7,983 nt of DNA, from contig URJI01000109.1 of assembly GCA_900548215.1 (NCBI GenBank), positions 1 through 7,983 of the forward strand. The letters run 5' to 3'. The position numbers were made by a program, and so were the translations under genes. The stretch's first letter is position 1; every line of letters begins with the position of its first letter. The stretch is from an uncultured Coprococcus sp. Its GTDB lineage: Bacteria; Bacillota; Clostridia; Lachnospirales; Lachnospiraceae. Shown one piece after another: positions 1-4,971 of the stretch. Below the pieces are notes generated by a model, which was not told the origin of the DNA, made no database searches, and saw only the letters and a list, made by a program, of their open reading frames with translations.

Positions 1-111
1 GGCAGGTTCAAGCACCTGTTCAAGCCTGAGAACGAGCACCTTCTCGTTCAGTATCAGCAGGAGGTTGACCGCCGTTGGGAGGATCTGCTGTATAGATGTT
101 CTAAGAATTAG
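1..111 (+). CDS. C-terminal end of a possible 2-oxoacid:ferredoxin oxidoreductase (partial)
   Basis: Frame 1 is open from the window edge to a TAG at 109-111 and gives 36 residues, beginning GRFKHLFKPENEHLL and ending RRWEDLLYRCSKN. The pattern of an RFKHL motif, then a charged helix with Q..VD.RW..LL, resembles the extreme C-terminus of the thiamine-diphosphate (beta) part of pyruvate or other 2-oxoacid:ferredoxin oxidoreductases. Those enzymes oxidise 2-oxoacids to acyl-CoA in the cytoplasm and reduce ferredoxin. The identification rests on a short tail recalled from family patterns, with no catalytic residues visible, so the product name is tentative. That this is real coding sequence is more secure: the amino-acid composition is natural and the frame stays open. 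The last 16 bases before and into the stop codon are also the left arm of a perfect inverted repeat. Confidence 0.45.
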   Translation, partial: GRFKHLFKPENEHLLVQYQQEVDRRWEDLLYRCSKN

Positions 112-124
112 TTAACGAACGGAC

Positions 125-153
125 GAAAATCCGTATATTGCATATGCACAATC
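125..153 (-). repeat. 32-bp repeat, inverted copy
   Basis: Reverse-complement copy of the element at 273-304. The first 17 bases (GAAAATCCGTATATTGC) are identical, and the rest differs by two single-base deletions. It is the left arm of the long palindrome. Confidence 0.75.
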
Positions 154-170
154 ACGTTTGATTGCTCTCA

Positions 171-253
171 TTTCGACTAAGGTCACATAAGCATGTGGCT
201 CCGACCGCGATAAGGGCGGTGCGGATCTCCGCCCCAGCTTGTGACCGTCGAAA
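171..253. ncRNA. GC-rich structured core, candidate RNA element
   Basis: A stem of TTTCGAC (171-177) and GGTCACA (181-187) pairs with TGTGACC (240-246) and GTCGAAA (247-253), leaving TAA bulged. AGC (190-192) with GCT (237-239) extends it. Inside, two mutually exclusive hairpins can form. One is TCCGACCGC (200-208) with GCGGT-g-CGGA (216-225), nine pairs with one bulge and loop GATAAGG. The other is GGGCGG (214-219) with CCGCCC (229-234). The core is far richer in GC than the flanking AT-rich sequence. I do not recognise a known RNA family. Transcription and strand are unknown, so this is a structural candidate only. Confidence 0.35.
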
Positions 254-272
254 ATCGGCAATCTGCACTACC

Positions 273-304
273 GATTGTTGCATATTGCAATATACGGATT
301 TTCT
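273..304 (+). repeat. 32-bp repeat, copy B
   Basis: Starts GATTGTTGCATATTGC and ends GGATTTTCT, with the perfect 12-bp palindrome ATATTGCAATAT at its centre. It matches 442-473 at 30 of 32 positions and pairs with the inverted copy at 125-153. It is preceded by GCACTACC, which also precedes the diverged copy near 342. Confidence 0.75.
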
Positions 305-334
305 ATCGTTATAAATAATTAAAACTCAGTCGAC

Positions 335-382
335 CGCACTACCGATCGTAATATATACTGGACTGGATTTCTTTCTGTTCTT
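335..382 (+). repeat. Diverged copy of the 32-bp repeat
   Basis: Begins GCACTACCGATCG, matching the GCACTACCGATTG that opens copy B. It keeps an AT-rich ATATATAC stretch, then GGATTTC and CTGTTC. The centre is rearranged and the palindromic core is lost, so this is a degenerate relative. It lies in the extra 88 bases that make the nested structure asymmetric. Confidence 0.45.
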
Positions 383-441
383 GAATATATTGTAATTCTT
401 AGAACATCAAATCTTATCCTTTAATTTAGTTCTTAACTGCT

Positions 442-473
442 GATTGTTGCATATTGTAATATACTGATTTTCT
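442..473 (+). repeat. 32-bp repeat, copy C
   Basis: Same orientation as copy B and identical at 30 of 32 positions; the differences are C to T in the palindromic core and G to T before GATTTTCT. It lies outside the outer inverted repeat, about 80 bases from the 3' end of the anti-sigma gene, showing that the element occurs independently of the big palindrome. Confidence 0.75.
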
Positions 474-554
474 GGCTGTTTTGTATTCTTTACATACAAG
501 TGTGTAATCACTCGATAATGGCATCGCATACTTCATAGCAAGAAACGATGAATA

Positions 555-1667
555 TCAGTTAAATGATACTTCATAGAAATCATTGAGAGTGTATTGCGCA
601 TCTTCACCATCTTCATCTCCGCTTGTATTTTTCCAGAACAGCAGGCTTTCTACCTGATTTACATCCAATATGCGGTCTGTGGTAAACAGAAGTTCGTATT
701 CTCCGGCGGTGTTTGTATTTTCGTTTCCAGCTTCGACTATATCTGTAAGCATTGTTCCATCTTTCAGCTTTACACCAGAAAGGACTGCATATTTTTCATC
801 TGAGGTCATATTCTTTGCACCGCTTATATCGAGTACCGCCCTGATAGATATCGGGGATACCTCACATTCGGTGACTACAGCCCCTGTATCTTCAAGGACT
901 GTATGTGTCTCTTTTGTCACGGAAGTGCTATCTCCACTTAACTCCCATTCAAATCTCCATGTGCCATCATTGTCAACTTTCATATCAAGGTAATCATCAT
1001 ACACTCCGAGATCACCGAGCTCGACCGCTAGCTTTTTACCTTGGAGAAAGCCCTTCTTTCCCTCAGAGTCAAGAAGAATATGATATTCCATGCTGCCATC
1101 CTCAAGCACATAGTTCTGAACCAGTTCATCATCTCTGATCACCGGCTGTCCTGCTGCATCAAGAACATCCTCGACATAAAAGCTGCTGAGATTGCTAACC
1201 TCTTTTCCATCCAGAGTGCAATGATGTGTCTCAAATCCGGGAGTTCCTCCCGCCTTTATATCAAAGCCTTCTATTCTGAATGACACATAGGCATAGTAGT
1301 TATCTATAATAGTCTGAGCCACCGATATCGTTACACCATTCTGCGTAACTTCCCTCACTCCTGATTCATCACCTGGAAACTTGGCAAGCCCTGACTGCTC
1401 ATATTTTTCTGTGTCTTCCGATGATATCTGGTATTTGTCTCTTATTCCATCGCTCCATCTGTGATATAATGCGCTGGCGCCAACGCCTATCGTACCCAGT
1501 GAGATAACACACACTATGATTATTACCGCAGCTTTACTATATACTGATATGTGCAGCCTTTTCCCTGATTTTACTTTCACCTCTTTATGTATATTATTCA
1601 TATCCATTCCTTTCAAATCCACAATCATCTCCTTTGTTGCTTCCTTGAAGAAATCCTTTTCGTTCAT
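555..1667 (-). CDS. Membrane anti-sigma factor, DUF4179-type
   Basis: A 370-residue protein that probably holds the adjacent ECF sigma factor inactive until a cell-envelope signal arrives. Residues 1-45 are a short, charged cytoplasmic segment. Residues 46-67 (AAVIIIVCVISLGTIGVG...) form one transmembrane helix, and about 300 residues lie outside the membrane. The stretch after the helix, with SDGIRDKY, then VTQNGVTISVAQTIIDNYYAYVSF and a LDG turn, matches the pattern of DUF4179 proteins encoded beside ECF sigma genes in Firmicutes. There is no zinc-binding anti-sigma motif. The ATG is supported by GGAGG seven bases upstream. The gene starts 52 bases after the sigma stop codon, which supports one transcript. 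Function comes from family and context; the signal sensed is unknown. No convincing terminator follows the stop codon. Confidence 0.8.
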   Translation of the reverse strand: MNEKDFFKEATKEMIVDLKGMDMNNIHKEVKVKSGKRLHISVYSKAAVIIIVCVISLGTIGVGASALYHRWSDGIRDKYQISSEDTEKYEQSGLAKFPGDESGVREVTQNGVTISVAQTIIDNYYAYVSFRIEGFDIKAGGTPGFETHHCTLDGKEVSNLSSFYVEDVLDAAGQPVIRDDELVQNYVLEDGSMEYHILLDSEGKKGFLQGKKLAVELGDLGVYDDYLDMKVDNDGTWRFEWELSGDSTSVTKETHTVLEDTGAVVTECEVSPISIRAVLDISGAKNMTSDEKYAVLSGVKLKDGTMLTDIVEAGNENTNTAGEYELLFTTDRILDVNQVESLLFWKNTSGDEDGEDAQYTLNDFYEVSFN

Positions 1668-1719
1668 AATCGCACCTCCATTCCTGACACGCCCTTTGAT
1701 ATCATATCCAATTTATGCA

Positions 1720-2262
1720 TCATCTCAATGAATCCCTTATTAATTTTCTTGTCCGGAATAACCTGTTCTTCACGGTCTGTGGTTTCATGTGCAGCAGTCC
1801 GGATATCTCTGTTACAGAAAGTTCCATTGAGTAATACAGATAAAAAATCTTCTGTACACAGTCTGGCTGCCGTTTCAATATCTCTTTAACATCATGCAGC
1901 ATTTCCTCCCTGTAAAAATCATCCTCCACACTGCTCTCCTCTTCATAAACGCTTTGTTCATTCAGTTCAGATTCAGCCGATATATCTATCGATGTCCGGT
2001 TTGCTATTCTGTCCCAGAATGAATAATATGATGAAAGTTTCTTTTTGCAAAGCGAGATCAGAAATGGTTCCTCATCCCTGACATAAGCTATCCCTTTCTT
2101 CTGTAATATTCTAAAATACTCCATATACACTTCCTGCAGTACATCGTTTACATCATCGAAACTTTTACATCTTGAAATCAGGAACAGTGTCACACTGCGT
2201 TTGGTTTTTTCATAGATTTCTTCAAAATGCTCTTTTACATTGTTGCTATGCTGACCGGTCAA
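1720..2262 (-). CDS. ECF-type RNA polymerase sigma factor
   Basis: A 180-residue sigma-70 family protein with only regions 2 and 4, the ECF architecture. Region 2 spans roughly residues 13-85, including DDVNDVLQEVYMEYF, which corresponds to the core-binding helix. Region 4 spans about 122-178 and has the helix-turn-helix SVTEISGLLHMKPQTVKNRL followed by FRTRKLIRDSL. It should direct RNA polymerase to a small set of promoters when freed from its anti-sigma partner, encoded immediately downstream. The start is TTG: AAAGGAGG lies eight bases upstream and the next in-frame methionine is residue 47, within region 2, so a later start would destroy the domain. An acidic linker (about 95-120) separates the two regions. 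The target promoters are not known. Confidence 0.88.
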   Translation of the reverse strand: MTGQHSNNVKEHFEEIYEKTKRSVTLFLISRCKSFDDVNDVLQEVYMEYFRILQKKGIAYVRDEEPFLISLCKKKLSSYYSFWDRIANRTSIDISAESELNEQSVYEEESSVEDDFYREEMLHDVKEILKRQPDCVQKIFYLYYSMELSVTEISGLLHMKPQTVKNRLFRTRKLIRDSLR

Positions 2263-2270
2263 ATCTCTTA

Positions 2271-2278
2271 CCTCCTTT
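2271..2278 (-). promoter_or_regulatory. Strong ribosome binding site fixing the TTG start of the sigma gene
   Basis: AAAGGAGG on the minus strand, eight bases before TTG at 2262. There is no in-frame ATG near it, so it is the main evidence for the non-ATG start. Confidence 0.8.
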
Positions 2279-2285
2279 CACTAAA

Positions 2286-2315
2286 GTAGTGGGATTACTG
2301 TCAAAAACGGTTTCA
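2286..2315 (-). promoter_or_regulatory. Possible ECF-type promoter of the sigma/anti-sigma operon
   Basis: TGAAACC (2315-2309, minus strand) resembles the -35 element of many ECF sigma factors, which often transcribe their own genes. About 16-17 bases downstream lies CCACTAC, only a partial match to the usual CGT-containing -10. It precedes the sigma start by about 45 bases. Weak evidence because the -10 is poor. Confidence 0.3.
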
Positions 2316-2342
2316 TAATATATTATTTTTTTGCACAAATAA

Positions 2343-2370
2343 GGGCTATCCAGTCTTCATTGAATAGCCC
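2343..2370 (-). terminator. Hairpin terminator after the two-component operon
   Basis: GGGCTAT and ATAGCCC form a 7-bp stem. After one mismatch three more pairs can form, leaving a six-base loop. Read on the minus strand the stem is followed by TTATTTG, a short T-rich tract. It lies 41 bases past the kinase stop codon and upstream of the sigma promoter region, so it probably separates the two minus-strand operons. The T-tract is interrupted, so efficiency may be moderate. Confidence 0.6.
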
Positions 2371-2386
2371 CATAACTTTATCACAG

Positions 2387-2405
2387 ATAATATACATTAT
2401 ATTAT
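2387..2405. repeat. AT-only palindrome between kinase stop and terminator
   Basis: ATAATATA and TATATTAT are perfect reverse complements separated by CAT. It is an eight-pair A/T hairpin, too weak for a terminator on its own. It may be an mRNA 3'-end structure or simply AT-rich spacer. Confidence 0.4.
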
Positions 2406-2411
2406 AGTCTT

Positions 2412-4025
2412 TCACTTTTTAAAAACAATCTCTACTATAAAGTTCCCATCTTGGATAGTTATCTCTCCTGTAAGGTCTGACAACCCCATTATCTTTCTGA
2501 CTATCGAAAGTCCAAGTCCATTTCCAGTGTGTCCTGTTCTCGCTGTGTTTCCTTTCTTTAACGGTTCCCAGAGTTCTGACGGCTCACAGTCTATAGCACA
2601 AGCCATTTTATTTGAAAATACGATCTGGTCATCGTCTATCTCAATGCTCGCATGGCTGTCATCAGCGGCATATTTTGCCATATTCATCACAAGATTATCA
2701 ATAAGCAGCTCAATAAGTCGTAAATCCGCCTGAATGACTGCATGTCCTTTTACCTCACACTCTATATTTCTGTTTTCAAAATCCACCATATATCTGTCTG
2801 TCACCTGACTTACTAACTTATCCAATTCCACGTTTTCTTTTTTTATAGTCATGGTGTTTTCAAGTCTCATATACGACAGCATTCCTGTTATCATCTCATT
2901 TATATATGCTACATTGTCCAAAATGGAATCTGTGTAATGTCTGGACTCGGAATCCTTTGCTATCTGCTGCAGGTTCTCCGCATATCCAGATATGGCTGTG
3001 ACCGGACCTCTGACATCATGAGCAATGGCTGCTATCAGGTTTCTGCGGCTCTCGTCAGCTATTATCTCTTTTTTCTTTTTTCTGTATGATATCATAAGCA
3101 CTGCCACACAGCAGATAAAAATCAGTGGAGATACATACATAAGAATTTTTAGCAGCTTCATATCCGGATCTGTAAACGGATTCTCATACATTGCTGATAC
3201 AACGTAATAATCATTTTCTCCTACTGTCAGCGTTCTCCCTCTGTAGAAGTAGCCTCTCCACAAGATACTTTCTTCGTGATCGGTGGCATTATTCATACCC
3301 TCCCGTTCAAATACGCTGTCAAGATACTCTCTGGAACACTCATACTGTTTGTCAATATTCGCATAGTCTACATCGTCATATCCCATCGCAACATAGTCAC
3401 GGTATACCTCCTCAGCAGATCTTACATCCTCATATATATATTCATCTGACTTCACTTTCACAGCGGTTATTCCTTCATCCGTGGATACCCATTCGTAGAT
3501 TATTCCATTTTCCACAAATATATCACCAGGCTTTATATCTTTCTCCCGGTCTGTCAATGAGCTATCCTGTGCCACCTCTGATTCTGGCACATTTTCCGTC
3601 ATTTCATCATCAGCTCCAGACATATCATCCGCCTGCTCTTCATCTTCAAAATCTGTTTCATCCTCAAACTTTGCATCATAGCCCGACAGCTCCACACCAT
3701 TGTCGTATCTGTACACCTTCGATACGAAACCCGGTGTATTACATTTAGCAAGTATATCTTCTATATCTTCACGTATTTGCTGATCACCCTCACCACTTTT
3801 TATCAATCGGTACATTCCATTACACACAGAACTCACATTGCTGTCAAATTCTGACCTCTGATTATAATTTACTATAATCAATAATCCTAGTGCTGCTATG
3901 GTCATCAGCATAACCATAACTACAGCAACCAGAAGACCCTGCCAAAGTTTTCGCCTCACTATTCGCTTAAGCTCGCGTCTTACTGCCGGTGTATATTTCT
4001 TATTTTTATTCTTTTTATCAGTCAT
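2412..4025 (-). CDS. Membrane sensor histidine kinase
   Basis: A 537-residue kinase that should phosphorylate the response regulator encoded just upstream. A basic N-terminus precedes transmembrane helix 1 (about 30-52). Residues 53-292 are extracytoplasmic, with a very acidic stretch (about 117-163) and cysteines at 68 and 95. Helix 2 is at about 294-314. The phosphorylation site is His336 in AHDVRGP, followed by the dimerisation helices. The ATP-binding domain has the N box (Asn444 and Asn448 in DNLVMNMAKYA) and the G box TGNGLGLSIV (500-509). Only 21 residues separate helix 2 from His336, so there is no HAMP domain. The H box has RGP where RTP is common. The ATG has GGGAG nine bases upstream. 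The gap after the regulator is 80 bases with no terminator, implying one operon. The signal is unknown; the acidic domain could suit cations or cationic peptides, but this is a guess. Confidence 0.9.
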   Translation of the reverse strand: MTDKKNKNKKYTPAVRRELKRIVRRKLWQGLLVAVVMVMLMTIAALGLLIIVNYNQRSEFDSNVSSVCNGMYRLIKSGEGDQQIREDIEDILAKCNTPGFVSKVYRYDNGVELSGYDAKFEDETDFEDEEQADDMSGADDEMTENVPESEVAQDSSLTDREKDIKPGDIFVENGIIYEWVSTDEGITAVKVKSDEYIYEDVRSAEEVYRDYVAMGYDDVDYANIDKQYECSREYLDSVFEREGMNNATDHEESILWRGYFYRGRTLTVGENDYYVVSAMYENPFTDPDMKLLKILMYVSPLIFICCVAVLMISYRKKKKEIIADESRRNLIAAIAHDVRGPVTAISGYAENLQQIAKDSESRHYTDSILDNVAYINEMITGMLSYMRLENTMTIKKENVELDKLVSQVTDRYMVDFENRNIECEVKGHAVIQADLRLIELLIDNLVMNMAKYAADDSHASIEIDDDQIVFSNKMACAIDCEPSELWEPLKKGNTARTGHTGNGLGLSIVRKIMGLSDLTGEITIQDGNFIVEIVFKK

Positions 4026-4105
4026 ATCGTTTTTCTCCCTTTTTGCATTCTAATCTAGGCTTTCTAATACAGACATTTTTATAAACATTTCTTACCTGAT
4101 ATAGA

Positions 4106-4867
4106 TTATCTTTCTTTCACCTGATACCCCTTGCCTATCACAGTCTTTATCTGCTTTCCTGCACTGCCTATACATGCCCGGAGCTTTCTTACATGATTAT
4201 CCACGCATCTGTCGCTTCCCTCATAATCATAGCCCCAGATATCAACGAGCAGTCTTTCTCTTGTGATAACCTTTCCCTTATTCTCAAGAAGTATCTTCAG
4301 AAGAGCAAACTCCTTTGGTGCAAGATCGACCTCCACGCCATTTACCTTCGTCATATACCTTGACGGATTCATGCTTATCGCTCCACATACCAGCTCTCCA
4401 TTGCTGTCAGCCCCCTTGGATCTCTTGATAAGCGCCTTGCACTTGGCATACAGAGTTGCAAGTGAAAATGGTTTCACTATGTAGTCATCACAGCCAAGAT
4501 CATAGCCCAGCATAATATCCCGTTCGGAATCTCTGGCCGTCAGAAATAATATCGGAACCATACTGTGTCTGCGCATCTCACGACACACCGCAAAACCATC
4601 CAGCCCCGGCAGCATGATATCAAGCAGCACAAGATCAAATGTCTCCATCCTGAAACTGTCCAATCCGTCATCGCCATTATACGCCACCTCGACATACATC
4701 TGACCTCCACTCTCTCTGACAAAGTAGTCATGTATGACCTCACTTATGTGTATATCATCCTCCACCAACAATATCTTGTTCAGAGCGAACATTTCCTTTC
4801 TTGAAGTCTCCGAATTATTTTCTGCATATGCGGCATTTATTGACGCCTCTATGTCGTTTCTCTCCAC
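4106..4867 (-). CDS. OmpR/PhoB-family response regulator
   Basis: A 253-residue DNA-binding response regulator. The receiver domain (about 30-145) has the acidic pair Asp37/Asp38 in LLVEDD, phosphoacceptor Asp83 in LLDIMLPGLDG, Thr110 in LTARD, and Lys132 in DYIVKPF, so all conserved positions are present. The winged-helix DNA-binding domain occupies about 158-250, with LAPKEFALLKILLENKGKVI, the recognition region around CVDNHVRKLR, and the final GKGYQ turn. The start is GTG at 4867, set by AAGGAGG seven bases upstream. This gives an N-terminal extension of about 26 residues before the receiver. An alternative ATG at residue 26 has AGGA only two bases away and is less likely. It is the first gene of the operon with the kinase. 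Target genes are not identifiable here, but the dyad in its own promoter is a candidate for self-control. Confidence 0.93.
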   Translation of the reverse strand: MERNDIEASINAAYAENNSETSRKEMFALNKILLVEDDIHISEVIHDYFVRESGGQMYVEVAYNGDDGLDSFRMETFDLVLLDIMLPGLDGFAVCREMRRHSMVPILFLTARDSERDIMLGYDLGCDDYIVKPFSLATLYAKCKALIKRSKGADSNGELVCGAISMNPSRYMTKVNGVEVDLAPKEFALLKILLENKGKVITRERLLVDIWGYDYEGSDRCVDNHVRKLRACIGSAGKQIKTVIGKGYQVKER

Positions 4868-4874
4868 ATCATCA

Positions 4875-4881
4875 CCTCCTT
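4875..4881 (-). promoter_or_regulatory. Ribosome binding site fixing the GTG start of the response regulator
   Basis: AAGGAGG on the minus strand, seven bases before GTG at 4867. An ATG at 4869 is out of frame. The spacing favours GTG over the internal ATG at residue 26. Confidence 0.8.
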
Positions 4882-4902
4882 GACCTGCATATTAACAAAC
4901 CG

Positions 4903-4917
4903 ATATGACTTTCATAT
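4903..4917. promoter_or_regulatory. Dyad between divergent promoters, candidate operator
   Basis: ATATGA and TCATAT flank CTT, a perfect 6-bp dyad. It covers the predicted transcription start of the response regulator gene (near 4915) and lies about 45 bases upstream of the AraC gene's start point. A bound protein could block one promoter and influence the other. The sequence does not show which regulator, if any, binds. Confidence 0.35.
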
Positions 4918-4921
4918 GTCC

Positions 4922-4930
4922 ATTATAACA
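4922..4930 (-). promoter_or_regulatory. Extended -10 promoter of the two-component operon
   Basis: Minus-strand TGTTATAAT is a consensus TATAAT with the extended TGn element. No good -35 is visible at 16-18 bases, as is common with extended -10 promoters. The predicted start near 4915 gives a leader of about 48 bases before the GTG. Confidence 0.55.
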
Positions 4931-4946
4931 ATTTACTACAAATATG

Positions 4947-4955
4947 TGCTATAGT
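4947..4955 (+). promoter_or_regulatory. Extended -10 promoter of the AraC-type regulator gene
   Basis: TGCTATAGT has five of six -10 bases and the TGn extension. No -35 match is seen, consistent with weak or activator-dependent transcription. The predicted start near 4962 leaves only about ten bases before the ATG at 4972. It overlaps the -35 position of the opposite promoter. Confidence 0.4.
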
Positions 4956-4971
4956 GATATACATACATTAC

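Larger units (their letters stand above)
125..304. repeat. Long imperfect palindrome (arms about 65 bp)
   Basis: The left arm (125-192) and the reverse complement of the right arm (237-304) align almost throughout. They share GAAAATCCGTATATTGC, then ATATGC/AATATGC, then ACAATC/AACAATC, GATTGC, TTTCGAC, GGTCACA and AGC. Only short insertions separate these blocks, for example TAA at 178-180 on the left. As RNA this would fold into one long hairpin capped by a GC-rich domain (193-236). Neither strand has a clean uridine run after the stem, so it is not a textbook terminator, although GATTTTCT follows on the plus strand. Confidence 0.75.
95..408. repeat. Outer perfect inverted repeat enclosing a nested palindromic region
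   Basis: GATGTTCTAAGAATTA at 95-110 recurs as its exact reverse complement at 393-408, 16 of 16 bases. The arms enclose a second, longer inverted repeat (125-304), which encloses a third stem (171-253), so all three are nested about one centre. The nesting is asymmetric: 14 bases separate outer and middle arms on the left, but 88 on the right, where a diverged copy of the 32-bp repeat sits. The left arm overlaps the stop codon of the upstream gene. No clear target-site duplication flanks the arms. It could be a small palindromic mobile element, a structured transcript, or a two-way transcription end between convergent genes. The remaining gene-free sequence (409-554) holds one more 32-bp repeat copy and a 6-bp hairpin (481-499), and nothing else recognisable. 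Confidence 0.7.

Noticed and set aside
95..408. Classical MITE with target-site duplication
   Set aside because: The perfect arms look like terminal repeats, but no matching short duplication is seen outside them, so I report only a palindromic element of unknown type.
125..473. CRISPR array made of the 32-bp repeats
   Set aside because: Copies are in both orientations, irregularly spaced and unequal in conservation, with no regular spacers and no cas gene.
2299..2304. Perfect TTGACA (minus strand) as a housekeeping -35 for the sigma gene
   Set aside because: No -10 lies 16-18 bases downstream; that position falls on the ribosome binding site region.
3191..3748. 185-residue plus-strand reading frame opposite the kinase gene
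   Set aside because: It is the antisense of the acidic kinase sensor region, rich in His/Pro/Ser with no domain pattern, and has no ribosome site.
4954..4971. GTG start for the AraC-type regulator
   Set aside because: The GTG lies inside the predicted -10 hexamer and lacks a ribosome site; ATG at 4972 leaves the whole domain intact.
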